This document shows, piece by piece, positions 1 to 8,475 of a stretch of 64,000 nt of DNA. The number at the start of each line of letters is the position of its first letter. The stretch's first letter is position 1. The notes under the pieces are model-generated. The model did no database searches. It saw only the letters and a list, made by a program, of their open reading frames with translations, and was not told the DNA's origin. A program made the position numbers and the translations under genes. The stretch comes from Paenibacillaceae bacterium GAS479 (GTDB lineage: Bacteria; Bacillota; Bacilli; Paenibacillales; Paenibacillaceae). Where the stretch lies: the NCBI GenBank assembly GCA_900105225.1, contig LT629764.1:942098-1006097 (forward strand), written 5' to 3'.

Positions 1-1
1 A

Positions 2-577
2 ATCATCTATGGCCTCAAGGACGGCGTTAATCGCGCCGCGCTGCAGCAGGCAATTGAAGAAGGACGCGTCATGGAGGGACTGCAAGAGGTTGAAGTCAAG
101 GCAGGAGATGCATTCTACATTCCGGCTGGAACGGTTCATGCTCTATGTGCCGGCGTCGTTGTCGCCGAAATCCAGCAAAACTCCGACACGACGTACCGCC
201 TGTACGATTACAACCGTCCCGGCCTCGATGGCGGGCTCCGCGAGTTGCATGTCGAGGACTCGCTGAATGTCATCGCCTACGAAGGCGCAGGCGCTACGCG
301 GATGAACACCGACGATGCTCAAGCCGGAAGCTGGCTGACCATCGCCGAGTCGCCTTACTTTGTCGTAGACAAAGGCATTGTGCGCGGTCCATGGGACCTT
401 AGTACCTCCACGGATAGCTTTGTGATCCTGGTTGTTGCAGAAGGCAACGGCTCCATCAGCTGGGGCGAGGGTGAATCCCAGAGCGTAAAAGCTGGCGAAT
501 GCTTCCTGCTGCCGGCAACGCTCGGTTCCTACTCGCTCGGCGGCGAGATGACCGTTATCCGTAGCCTCGTTCCTTAA
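2..577 (+). CDS. manA: Mannose-6-phosphate isomerase, class I (C-terminal part)
   Basis: Interconverts mannose 6-phosphate and fructose 6-phosphate in the cytoplasm. The gene enters from the left edge and the frame is open from base 2, so the N-terminus and true start lie outside the window. The visible part is the second cupin lobe: PAGTVHALCAG carries the zinc-binding histidine of the family, and the following EIQQNSDTTYRLYDYNR is the typical substrate-site arginine segment of Bacillus-type ManA. The C-terminus ends in a small beta domain (SVKAGECFLLPATLGSY). The stop codon lies inside a 40-bp tandem duplication. The family call is firm; the operon context upstream cannot be seen. Confidence 0.9.
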   Translation: MIYGLKDGVNRAALQQAIEEGRVMEGLQEVEVKAGDAFYIPAGTVHALCAGVVVAEIQQNSDTTYRLYDYNRPGLDGGLRELHVEDSLNVIAYEGAGATRMNTDDAQAGSWLTIAESPYFVVDKGIVRGPWDLSTSTDSFVILVVAEGNGSISWGEGESQSVKAGECFLLPATLGSYSLGGEMTVIRSLVP

Positions 578-640
578 GCTGCTTAGTCGGAATTGTGCCC
601 GCAGCCTCGTTCCTTAAGTTTCCCGGCGGGAATTGTGCCC
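561..640. repeat. 40-bp tandem duplication across the manA stop
   Basis: Bases 561-600 and 601-640 are two copies of one 40-bp unit (GTAGCCTCGTTCCTTAAG ... AATTGTGCCC), with the start of a third copy at 641-647. The manA stop codon (575-577) lies in copy 1, so copy 2 is a non-coding duplicate of the gene's 3' end. The middle of the unit has diverged (GCTTAGTCGG against TCCCGGCGGG). Confidence 0.85.
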
Positions 641-647
641 ACAGCCT

Positions 648-694
648 AAAAAAAGCGTACCCTGAGCCGTTTGGCGGCCCAGGGTACGCTTTTT
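648..694. terminator. Bidirectional intrinsic terminator
   Basis: Stem AAAAAGCGTACCCTG / CAGGGTACGCTTTTT with a 15-base loop and A- and T-runs on its two sides. It lies between the convergent manA and radical SAM genes and can serve both strands. Confidence 0.9.
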
Positions 695-783
695 CAATTC
701 TCAATATCTCACTTCCGAAAGCGGAGAGCGGAGCACCTCACACTGTTCTCAGCGTTGGCCTCAACTCAACCTTAGTCTTAGCC

Positions 784-2574
784 TCAACCCAACGTTGCTG
801 CACCTTCCGACAAGCGCAAGCTGTAGGCGGTTCCGCCGCGCTTGCCATCGACGCCGTACAGCACGACGAGCAGCGTATCCGTCTCCCGACTAATCGTGCC
901 GTCAGCCAAAAACTGCTCCAGATCAAACGGAAGCCGCTCGATGACGGCATGCTTTTGGAGCTCCTTCTCGCCGAGGCCAAGCCCCGCGAACCCGCCGCTT
1001 ACTGCCTCCGGCTGCTCCCCAAGCCGCTTCATCCAGCCTGCAAGCTCCGGCTTGTCCATGCTGAACTCCCACCATACCTTGCGCGGTTTGTGATTATGTC
1101 CGAGGAAATAATCAAGCTTCATCAATCCCTGCACAGTTTCGAGATCGAGCCCTTCTGGAGCTTCTCCCGATGTGAGAAAAGCCCATAGGCGCGAAAACAG
1201 ATCCTCCAGCTGGTGGCCGATGCGCTCCCAGCCCTGCCGCTCCCAGAAATCGCCGAACTGCTGGAAGAAATCAAATGCCGAGCCGAAAACCCGGTCGATC
1301 AGGAACAGCAGCGTATGGTCCATCCGATGTGCGTTCCAGTATTTTTCCAGGACGTCCTCTACCCGCTTGATGCGAATCAAATCGGAGAACGGTATCAGAT
1401 CATTGCCCAGAATCTCGTAAGGCGCCTGCTCGGCATATACATAGCCGTATTTAGCAGCATCCCTTCTCAATCCGGTCCCTCTCAGCATCTTCAGGAAGCC
1501 GAGTTGCAGCTCCTCCGGACGCAGTTCAAACACGTCGTTGAACGTTTTGCGGAAAGTATCGTAATCTTCATGCGGCAGTCCAGCGATCAGATCCAGATGC
1601 TGGTCGATTTTGCCGGAATCCTTGACCTTGGTGACAGTGCGGACAAGTTTGTTCCAATTCTGACGACGCTGAACGGCCTCATTGGTGATGTCGTTGGTGG
1701 ACTGGACCCCGATCTCGAAGCGGAAAACGCCCGGCGGAGCATGCTCTGCCAAATAATCCAGAACCTCCGGACGCATAATATCGGCCGTAATTTCGAATTG
1801 GAATACGCAGCCGCCATGGTTGTCGATCAGAAATCTGAACATCTCCAACGCGTAGTCGCGCTTAATATTAAAGGTGCGGTCAACAAACTTGATCGTTTTC
1901 GCTCCTGCTTCGATCAGATAGAGTAAATCAGCCTTGGTGCGCTCGATATCGAAATAACGGACGCCAACCTCGATACTGGATAGGCAAAAAGAGCAGCTAA
2001 ACGGGCAGCCACGGCTTGTCTCGAAGTAAACAACCCTTTTGCTCAGCGACTCACGATCCTCGTCGAATCGGTGTGGACTCGGCAGCTCGGCCAGGTTCAG
2101 CTTTGGACGCGGCGGGTTGACGATGACCTCAGTTACCCCATCCCGCACTTTGCGATAGGCAGCTCCGAAAACGCGATGGAACTTACCCTCGCCCTGTATC
2201 TCAGTAAGCAGATGATGCAGCGCTTCTTCACCTTCGCCGTGGATGATAAAGTCGACCTCCGGCAGCTTTTCCAGCCATTCGCCCGTATCGTAGCTCACTT
2301 CGGGACCGCCCAGTACAATACGAATCTCCGGCGCGATTTTGCGCAAAATGCGGATGACCTTGGTCGTCTCTTCAATGTTCCAGATATAGACGGAAAATCC
2401 GATTACCTGCGCGCCCTTGACGTACAGATCGGATACAATATTCATGACGGGATCTTTGATCGTATACTCGGCGATCTCGATCGGAAAATCCTTCTCACTG
2501 TAAGCCTTGAGGCATCTCAGGGCGAGCGAGGTATGGATGTATTTAGCATTAAGCGTCGCTAAAACGACTTTCAT
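784..2574 (-). CDS. B12-binding-type radical SAM protein, DUF4080-like
   Basis: 596 aa. The N-terminal about 140 residues look like the cobalamin-binding-type Rossmann domain of this group (MKVVLATLNAKYIHTSLALR), although I see no DxHxxG motif. A radical SAM core follows, with the iron-sulfur signature CPFSCSFCLSS (CxxxCxxC), then a C-terminal DUF4080-like region. The family is widespread in Firmicutes and its substrate is not established. Longer reading frames exist upstream, but the ATG at 2574 has an AAAGAGGG ribosome site 8 bases before it and begins the conserved MKVVLATLNAK stretch. The gene is alone, read towards manA, and shares the terminator at 648-694. Enzymatic role: unknown methyl or radical transformation (inference). 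Confidence 0.85.
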   Translation of the reverse strand: MKVVLATLNAKYIHTSLALRCLKAYSEKDFPIEIAEYTIKDPVMNIVSDLYVKGAQVIGFSVYIWNIEETTKVIRILRKIAPEIRIVLGGPEVSYDTGEWLEKLPEVDFIIHGEGEEALHHLLTEIQGEGKFHRVFGAAYRKVRDGVTEVIVNPPRPKLNLAELPSPHRFDEDRESLSKRVVYFETSRGCPFSCSFCLSSIEVGVRYFDIERTKADLLYLIEAGAKTIKFVDRTFNIKRDYALEMFRFLIDNHGGCVFQFEITADIMRPEVLDYLAEHAPPGVFRFEIGVQSTNDITNEAVQRRQNWNKLVRTVTKVKDSGKIDQHLDLIAGLPHEDYDTFRKTFNDVFELRPEELQLGFLKMLRGTGLRRDAAKYGYVYAEQAPYEILGNDLIPFSDLIRIKRVEDVLEKYWNAHRMDHTLLFLIDRVFGSAFDFFQQFGDFWERQGWERIGHQLEDLFSRLWAFLTSGEAPEGLDLETVQGLMKLDYFLGHNHKPRKVWWEFSMDKPELAGWMKRLGEQPEAVSGGFAGLGLGEKELQKHAVIERLPFDLEQFLADGTISRETDTLLVVLYGVDGKRGGTAYSLRLSEGAATLG

Positions 2575-2678
2575 TGGCATGTCCCTCTTTGCTAGAAATT
2601 CAATTTGTTGATGTCCGCTTCTCCCTCGGAGTACGGTCAAGTAAGCTCAATAATACTCCAATCCTACCGGAAAAGAAA

Positions 2679-2707
2679 TAGCCGCCGGAGGCTGACTCCG
2701 ACGGCTA
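2679..2707 (-). terminator. Terminator of the stalk-domain protease gene
   Basis: Stem TAGCCGTCGGAG / CTCCGGCGGCTA read on the minus strand, followed by TTTCTTTT. It lies just after the stop at 2740. Confidence 0.8.
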
Positions 2708-2739
2708 CGCCGTATAAACAATAGATAATGGCTGTACGA

Positions 2740-4323
2740 TTATGGGTTAACTCGGATCAACATCTCATCCTTGAACTGGACATCCAGGATAGCGAAACGC
2801 ACCTGCCACTTGCCATCAGCCAAAGCGACCACCGTGCCAGCATCATAACCGCGCGGCTCGAAGCTTACCTTTTTGTCATAGAAAAGCTGTAATTGGATCT
2901 TGTCATTAGGAAGCATCCGTTTAAGCTCAAGCGCAGTATTGGCCGCCCAAACCCGCAGATCCTTCTGCATCTTAGAGCCATAATAGTCGTAAAAATCGGT
3001 ATTTGCGTTCGCCGCAAGCTGGAGCCATCCCGACGCGTCCCGGCTCACATTCCAACCGCTCAGCTCAAGCTCTCCATCGCTGCCTGGCACACCGCCAAAC
3101 TCCTTCTGAAGCAGCTTCGTAATTTCCTCGGGGGAAACGCCTTCCAGTGTATCCGGCAAGCTAGACTTCAGGAACGTTACTTTAGCAGGATCAAAATCAG
3201 CCGTACGGATCAATTCAACTGCATCCTCGGAGGCGATAGCAAAGTTGATATTGGCCGCCGTATCCTCGTAACCCGATGTCGTCAGGCCGATTAGCTCACC
3301 ATACTGGTTGAACAACCCTCCACCTGAGCTGCCATGGTCGATCGGCGCGCTTACCTGATAATAAATGCTGCCGTTGTCGTAACCAAAATTACTGATAACA
3401 CCCTCGGATACCGTATTTTGCACGCCGAGTGGGCTGCCGATTGCCACGACCGGGTCACCCTTCTGCATATCATCCAAGCTGCCGAATTCGACGAGATCGA
3501 GTTCCAGATCCTGCTTGGTCAAGAGCAAGGCCAGGTCATTTTTCTCATCAAAAGCAGCCACGCCAACGATATCCAGCGTCCGTCCATCGTTAGTAAGGAC
3601 ACTGCCGGACTTGGCTTCCTTCATCACATGCAGGTTCGTCAGTACATAACGGTCGCCGACAACCACTCCGCTGCCTTGTCCATAATCAGTGCGGATCATA
3701 ACGACGCTGTCGTCATTTCGCGCCACGATTGCTGCCGTTGACAAGCGGCGCTCCAAGCGCTCCCGCTCTTCCTTTTCCATCGCTTCCAGTTGCTGTGCCT
3801 CGGCCGATTGAATCCTGACCGTACGAGCTGCGGAATCCCATTTGACAAGCGCCCCGAGCGTTTCCGCGACGAAGCGAATTGGTACGTATGTAACACCATT
3901 GCGCAAGGTAGCCGGAGCATCAAGTTTGACGCTCTTGCCGTTCACTGCCGCTTGCGAAGCTCCAACTTGAAGCGTCATCGTCATATATCCGCCGCTAGTT
4001 GCAATGATCGTCCGTGTAGTCGGCTCCCAGGTGATCGAAGCCCCCAGCGCTTTGAAAATATCCTTCATAGGAACCAAAATCTTGCCTTTGCTCTGCAAGG
4101 GCTGTGACTTGAGGGCCAGCTTCTTACCGTCCATAATAACGGTGATTGCTCCGTTCTTAACCGTCGTCGCAGCCGCAGTCGAGTTTGACTTAGCGTATGG
4201 CTTCGCAGGGGCTGCCGCTGCGGAAGCAACAGGTGCAACGACCAGCGCTCCGGCCAGTAATGGAATTGCTAGCATAGTGCCCATTCTACGAATAAAAGAT
4301 TCATTCGGTTGAATAATAGTCAA
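2740..4323 (-). CDS. Secreted trypsin-like (HtrA-type) serine protease with N-terminal stalk domain
   Basis: 527 aa from a TTG start at 4323, chosen because GAGGG lies 9 bases upstream and the frame then opens with a short basic stretch (IRR) and a hydrophobic signal peptide ending near ASA (residue 36). A longer frame would run into the divergent neighbour. Residues about 55-175 form a stalk domain (copper amine oxidase N-terminal-like: LVPMKDIFKALGASITWEP, YVPIRFVAETLGALVKWD), often a cell-wall-proximal module in Paenibacillus. Residues 200-400 form the protease: His232 (LTNLHV), Asp263 (KNDLALL) and Ser333 (GSSGGG). The C-terminal 120 residues are unassigned. No PDZ domain was recognised. 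Probably acts outside the membrane on misfolded or wall proteins (inference). Confidence 0.87.
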   Translation of the reverse strand: MTIIQPNESFIRRMGTMLAIPLLAGALVVAPVASAAAAPAKPYAKSNSTAAATTVKNGAITVIMDGKKLALKSQPLQSKGKILVPMKDIFKALGASITWEPTTRTIIATSGGYMTMTLQVGASQAAVNGKSVKLDAPATLRNGVTYVPIRFVAETLGALVKWDSAARTVRIQSAEAQQLEAMEKEERERLERRLSTAAIVARNDDSVVMIRTDYGQGSGVVVGDRYVLTNLHVMKEAKSGSVLTNDGRTLDIVGVAAFDEKNDLALLLTKQDLELDLVEFGSLDDMQKGDPVVAIGSPLGVQNTVSEGVISNFGYDNGSIYYQVSAPIDHGSSGGGLFNQYGELIGLTTSGYEDTAANINFAIASEDAVELIRTADFDPAKVTFLKSSLPDTLEGVSPEEITKLLQKEFGGVPGSDGELELSGWNVSRDASGWLQLAANANTDFYDYYGSKMQKDLRVWAANTALELKRMLPNDKIQLQLFYDKKVSFEPRGYDAGTVVALADGKWQVRFAILDVQFKDEMLIRVNP

Positions 4324-4416
4324 TGGATAATTCCCTCTTTTCAAATCTAGCAAAATTCTAAACTTCCAGTATCTTACCATCTGCCGTCTTATGTTGTCCA
4401 CCAAACCCATCCCGGT

Positions 4417-4446
4417 TTGGAAACCGCTGCTAGCCCGTGCTATAGT
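4417..4446 (+). promoter_or_regulatory. Probable sigma-A promoter for the cupin gene
   Basis: TTGGAA, 18-base spacer, TATAGT, about 35 bases before the ATG at 4480, in the divergent gap with the protease gene. Confidence 0.6.
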
Positions 4447-4479
4447 TGTTACACCCCATAAGAATAGGAGAATCATTCC

Positions 4480-4950
4480 ATGACTCAATCTTCATCTTCT
4501 CTCTCTCCGTTCGTCGAACTGCTCGGCATGGAACGGCATATCGAAGGCGGCTGGTTCAAGGAAATGTGGAAGGCTTCCTACGAGATTCCGCATGAAGTGC
4601 TCGGAGCTCCTTATTCCGGAGCGCGTGCAGCTGCCAGCTCTGTCTACTTCCTGTTGCATCCCGGCGAAGAATCCGCTTGGCACAAAGTGCTTTCGGACGA
4701 GCTGTGGTTGTTCCATTCCGGCGGCCCGCTTGAGCTAACTATCGGTGGACTTGGCGAAAAGCCAGAGGTGCAACAGAAACTCGTGCTTGGTCTCGATATC
4801 GCAAACGGTCAGGCCCCTCAGGCGCTCATTCCTGCCGGAGCTTGGCAGACTGCCCGTCCGCTGGGTGACGAGCCGGTATTTGTCACCTGCATCGTCGCAC
4901 CTGCTTTCCACTATGATGACTTTTCTTTGGTTGTGGAATCGGACAGCTAG
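4480..4950 (+). CDS. DUF985-type cupin protein
   Basis: 156 aa, single cupin fold. Motifs typical of the DUF985 group are HIEGGWFKEMW near the N-terminus, YFLLHPGEESAWHKVLSDELWLF in the middle, IPAGAWQTARPL, and a C-terminal APAFHYDDF. The ATG has TAGGAG 9 bases upstream. Members are small dimeric cupins resembling sugar-epimerase folds; no reaction is established. It is transcribed alone from its own promoter and ends at a strong hairpin. Length is normal for the family and nothing looks broken. Confidence 0.88.
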   Translation: MTQSSSSLSPFVELLGMERHIEGGWFKEMWKASYEIPHEVLGAPYSGARAAASSVYFLLHPGEESAWHKVLSDELWLFHSGGPLELTIGGLGEKPEVQQKLVLGLDIANGQAPQALIPAGAWQTARPLGDEPVFVTCIVAPAFHYDDFSLVVESDS

Positions 4951-4966
4951 GCATTATATGTATTAT

Positions 4967-5016
4967 AAGGAGCCTTCTCGAAGGTCATCGTAAGATGACT
5001 TCCGGGACGGCTCCTT
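4967..5016 (+). terminator. Terminator after the cupin gene
   Basis: Outer stem AAGGAGCC / GGCTCCTT enclosing a second stem (AGGTCATC / GATGACTT). The T-tract is short, so the termination role is likely rather than certain. Confidence 0.65.
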
Positions 5017-5160
5017 AATTATTTGAGCCGGTCAGCAAATAGCTTGATGGCTCTGAATCGTTTTCGAATCATATGCGCTCTGAGTCACGTTAGTAGGCTT
5101 GGACGAGCTGAGGCGCTCTGAATTTTGCTAGTTTTGTTTTCTAGGTATTTATACAGGCGA

Positions 5161-5634
5161 TCAGTAGGTTTTATGCTTACCCTTTTTTAAGTATTGCGAG
5201 ATCCCAATAATAATCCATTCGATAAGATGATAAAAAACGGATATAGATATAGCAGCCATAAAACTATCAACAAATATCCCTTCAAATAATTCAGCAACCA
5301 CAAAGATTATAACACTATCAGCAATAATAGTTATCGCTGTATTCATATAAACTGAAATCTGTCTATTGAAGAGATACCTAATAAAAGTAATCAATAGAGG
5401 ATTAATTAGAGATTCGAATACTAGAAATCCTATTATTATAAAAACAGAAAATGTGAGTAAATCATCGTATTGCATAAAATCCATTAAGTTGCTTATTTCT
5501 GTGAATGAATAAAAGAATAAACTGTACAAAAATGCAAAACCAATAATCGGCAATAGAATTAGTATGGATAACATGGGTACGAGCCATAATTTTACCTTCC
5601 AAGGCGCTGGTTCATCATTATCTCTTCTATCCAA
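5161..5634 (-). CDS. Small AT-rich integral membrane protein, possibly YrvL-like
   Basis: 157 aa with about four hydrophobic segments (residues about 18-45, 58-85, 95-118, 125-148), separated by short charged loops and ending in a basic tail (KKGKHK). The MQYDDLLTFSVFIIIGFLVFE stretch resembles the YrvL-type regulatory membrane proteins of Bacillus, but this is a resemblance by eye only. The start is weak: TTG at 5634, no clear ribosome site, and an in-frame stop a few codons upstream. The gene is visibly richer in A and T than its neighbours, which suggests separate ancestry. Function unknown. Confidence 0.55.
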   Translation of the reverse strand: MDRRDNDEPAPWKVKLWLVPMLSILILLPIIGFAFLYSLFFYSFTEISNLMDFMQYDDLLTFSVFIIIGFLVFESLINPLLITFIRYLFNRQISVYMNTAITIIADSVIIFVVAELFEGIFVDSFMAAISISVFYHLIEWIIIGISQYLKKGKHKTY

Positions 5635-5782
5635 GTATTTTATTATTTCGTTTAAGATACAACAAACTAATAGGAATAAGAGTAGAAAAAATAAATGATT
5701 AGGAATCGTTCACTTCACTCCTTGCCACAATAAGATTCACATTTTATTACACAATGATTTATAAACAAAATATGCTTTACTT

Positions 5783-6892
5783 CTACAAACGGACCATTTC
5801 CCGGGGATACGAAGTCAGCACCTGCGCCTCGCCGTTTTCTCCAATATACACATCATCCTCGATCCGAACGCCGCCAAGCTCAGGGATATACACGCCCGGC
5901 TCAATTGTGAACAGCAACCCTTGCTGCATCTGTTGCTCATTCTCTCCATGCAGGGAAGGCTGCTCATGAATCTCTAGGCCCATGCCATGACCCGTCCGAT
6001 GGTTAAAATACAAACCAAAACCATACTCTTCGATAACCGAGCGAGCAGCAAAATCGACTTCCTTCAAAGGCCTGCCAGCTTTGACAGCGGCGACGCCAGC
6101 CCGGTTCGCTTTTAGCACGGACTCATAGATACGATGCTGTGAAGGAGTACCTTCGCCGATGAGGAAAGTTCGGGTAATATCGGAGCAATATCCGTCCTTG
6201 AATACGCCCATGTCGATCATCAGAAAGTCGTTCTCCTGCAGCTTGTAGCTGCTGGAACGGCCATGCGGCAACGCGGTGCGGACGCCGCCAAGCACGATGG
6301 TCTCAAATGCCGGTTTGTCTCCGCCGAGTACGCGCATCCGGTATTCAATTTCTGCGTTCAGCTCAAGCTCCGTTACGCCGGGGCGCGCCTTGGCAACCAC
6401 AGCCTCCATGACCTGCTCAGCCAGGCTGACCGCAACCTTGACTCGTTCAATCTCATCCGAAGTTTTCACAAGCCTCAGACTCATTACGAGCGGGCCTGCA
6501 TCACGGAACTTCGCAGCCGGATAAACCGCCGCAAACTGTATGTAATTAGCGTAGCTAAGATGGGAACTCTCGACGCCGATTTGTGTTGAATCGCGGTCCC
6601 CGCAGGCACTCTCAAAAATCGCGTAGGGCTGGTCCGTATCGCGAATTGGCAGTAGCTTTTCGACATATGCGGCGCCACGAGCACTCTCCTCATCCAGTGC
6701 TGGCAGGAACAAAATATAACCGTCCCGACCTGGTTCAGCAACTAATGCCATGAAGCGCTCATGGGGCTCGCAGTAAAAGCCTGTTAAATAAAATATGGTG
6801 GCTGGTGAAGTGAAAATAGCTTTATTCAAACCAGATGCCTTTACCGTTTGCATGATGCTAAGCCATCTTTGTTTATATGGGGAATTATTCAT
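5783..6892 (-). CDS. Xaa-Pro peptidase (M24 family aminopeptidase P-like)
   Basis: 369 aa. Cytoplasmic metallopeptidase that removes N-terminal residues preceding proline or hydrolyses Xaa-Pro dipeptides. An N-terminal creatinase-like domain (about 1-140, TSPATIFYLTGFYC) is followed by a pita-bread M24 domain. Metal ligands are visible in order: MIDMGVFKDGYCSDITRTF (two Asp), RTGHGMGLEIHE (His), FTIEPGVY (Glu) and VRIEDDV (Glu). The ATG at 6892 was preferred over upstream starts because AGGAGG lies 8 bases before it. Transcribed alone and divergent from the small membrane protein gene at 7016. Dipeptidase and aminopeptidase activity cannot be separated from sequence alone. Confidence 0.9.
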   Translation of the reverse strand: MNNSPYKQRWLSIMQTVKASGLNKAIFTSPATIFYLTGFYCEPHERFMALVAEPGRDGYILFLPALDEESARGAAYVEKLLPIRDTDQPYAIFESACGDRDSTQIGVESSHLSYANYIQFAAVYPAAKFRDAGPLVMSLRLVKTSDEIERVKVAVSLAEQVMEAVVAKARPGVTELELNAEIEYRMRVLGGDKPAFETIVLGGVRTALPHGRSSSYKLQENDFLMIDMGVFKDGYCSDITRTFLIGEGTPSQHRIYESVLKANRAGVAAVKAGRPLKEVDFAARSVIEEYGFGLYFNHRTGHGMGLEIHEQPSLHGENEQQMQQGLLFTIEPGVYIPELGGVRIEDDVYIGENGEAQVLTSYPREMVRL

Positions 6893-7015
6893 ATGAAGCT
6901 CCTCCTGACAGCCATGAAGGCCGCGAATGATGTCCATTAATTGTAACATAACAATATCTATTTACGAGTAGAACTCTAAGCCGCAGGGTAAGGTACAAAA
7001 AGAGGTGAATTACTT

Positions 7016-7225
7016 ATGAATGAATCAATCAAAAATGGGATTCTGTTTCTGGGCGGGTTTTTCAACGTCGGAATCATTGCCACCATTCTCCTTGTCGTCC
7101 TGCTCGTCCTGTGGGGCAGACGCCGTGGAGACCGTAAAAAAGAAAGCTATTTAAGCGATGACCATACTCGGAAGCTTGACCCCTCCCCCTTGAAGGATGA
7201 AAGCGAGGATGGGAAAGCCCGTTGA
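7016..7225 (+). CDS. Small single-span membrane protein of unknown function
   Basis: 69 aa with a ribosome site (AGAGGTGA) 8 bases before the ATG. One strongly hydrophobic segment (residues about 8-32, ending LLVVLLVLWG) is followed directly by a positive cluster RRRGDRKK, which predicts an inside C-terminus. The soluble tail of about 30 residues is acidic and basic mixed (DDHTRKLDPSP, DESEDGKAR). No family recognised. A hairpin terminator follows at 7336. Confidence 0.6.
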   Translation: MNESIKNGILFLGGFFNVGIIATILLVVLLVLWGRRRGDRKKESYLSDDHTRKLDPSPLKDESEDGKAR

Positions 7226-7335
7226 TTTATTCCATTGCAATGCCATAAAAATGTCGGCCAAGCTTCCATGGCTATCGAGCACGTTGGCTCAGCTATTTAA
7301 ACTGCCTTTTACTAAGCCGTCTCAGCACTACCCCT

Positions 7336-7358
7336 GCCGGACTTATGTCCGGCTTTTC
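7336..7358 (+). terminator. Short intrinsic terminator
   Basis: GCCGGAC TTAT GTCCGGC followed by TTTTCTCTTT, about 110 bases downstream of the small membrane protein gene. Confidence 0.8.
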
Positions 7359-7467
7359 TCTTTGCTTGTAACAAGCTGACCAGCCCATATTGACCGAACA
7401 GCTTCCTCAGGAGTAAGTTAGGGAGAGGAGCAAGCAAGAAAGCAAGGAACAGAAAGCGAGGAAGGTT

Positions 7468-8217
7468 ATGTCAATCAAACTATATACTCCGGAGCAAATA
7501 TCCGAGATGAGGCGTGCAGGAGAAATTGTGGCGGAATGCCACCGTAGAATAGCCGCCATGATTCGCCCCGGCGTGACTACCATGGATATCGAGCGCTTAG
7601 TCGCTGAATATATCCGCAGCCAGGACGCCATCCCTTATACGATCGGGTACAAGGGTTACAAATACGCTACATGCGCATCGGTCAACGATGTTATTGCCCA
7701 CGGCTTTCCGAATGACACGCCTCTGGCTGATGGCGATATCGCTACCATCGACATTGTCGCAAAGGCAGACGGCTGGGTGTCGGACTCGGCATGGACGTAT
7801 GCCGTCGGCGAGATCCCGGACAGCTCCCGCAAGCTGATGCAGGTGACCAAGGAATGCCTGGACATCGGCATCGCTGCAGCAGTGCCGGGCAATCGCATCG
7901 GCGATGTCATGCACGCGCTGCAAAAACATGCGGAAAGCAATGGTTTCTCCGTTGTTCGTGACCTGCTCGGCCATGGCGTTGGCGCGGAAGTGCATGAGGA
8001 GCCGAGCTACTCTCACGTAGGCAAGCCCGGCAAGGGCTTCCGACTGAAGGAAGGTATGGTGTTAACAATCGAGCCGATGATCAACGAGGGAACTTTCGAG
8101 ATGTTCATCGACTCTGACGGTTGGACCTGCCGCACGTTTGACGGTAAGCGGTCCGCACAGTACGAGCATACGCTTGTTGTCCGCGAAGGCGGCGCGCTCA
8201 TTCTGACACAGCAATAG
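7468..8217 (+). CDS. map: Methionine aminopeptidase, type I
   Basis: 249 aa, the usual type I length. Removes the initiator methionine from nascent proteins. The di-metal site is visible: IDIVAKADGWVSDSAW (two Asp), LGHGVGAEVHEEP (His), TIEPMIN (Glu) and QYEHTLVV (Glu), plus the substrate-site HGFPNDTPL histidine. It is not in the usual ribosomal-protein cluster with secY, adk and infA, so it may be a second map copy (inference). The start has GAGGAAGG just upstream. Two hairpins follow, at 8235 and 8361. Confidence 0.92.
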   Translation: MSIKLYTPEQISEMRRAGEIVAECHRRIAAMIRPGVTTMDIERLVAEYIRSQDAIPYTIGYKGYKYATCASVNDVIAHGFPNDTPLADGDIATIDIVAKADGWVSDSAWTYAVGEIPDSSRKLMQVTKECLDIGIAAAVPGNRIGDVMHALQKHAESNGFSVVRDLLGHGVGAEVHEEPSYSHVGKPGKGFRLKEGMVLTIEPMINEGTFEMFIDSDGWTCRTFDGKRSAQYEHTLVVREGGALILTQQ

Positions 8218-8234
8218 GCAAGAATCTGCATGAC

Positions 8235-8280
8235 AGGCTGACTATTCAGTGCCAAGGCACTTCGAAAAGTCAGCTTTTTT
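8235..8280 (+). terminator. Terminator after map
   Basis: Imperfect stem AGGCTGACT / AGTCAGCTT with an inner stem AGTGCC / GGCACT, then a T6 run. Confidence 0.8.
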
Positions 8281-8360
8281 ATTGAACACAAGGAATATTA
8301 TGCTAACTTTGAGCATAGTGGTCACAATCCCATGTTTGAAGAAACTACTATGTCATAACC

Positions 8361-8406
8361 AAAAAAACCGTAACAAGCGGAACTTCCCGCTGTTACGGTC
8401 TTTTTA
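8361..8406. terminator. Bidirectional terminator
   Basis: ACCGTAACAAGCGG / CCGCTGTTACGGT hairpin with an A7 run on the left and T-run on the right, between convergent map and the S41 protease gene. Confidence 0.9.
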
Positions 8407-8475
8407 TGTTAAACCGGCTGGAAACAATTGTTCCAGCCGGCCTGCCTCATCCTTCGGCAAGACTCACCCGCGAGC

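Noticed and set aside
595-1188. 197-codon frame on the plus strand
   Set aside because: Shadow of the radical SAM gene on the opposite strand; crosses a terminator.
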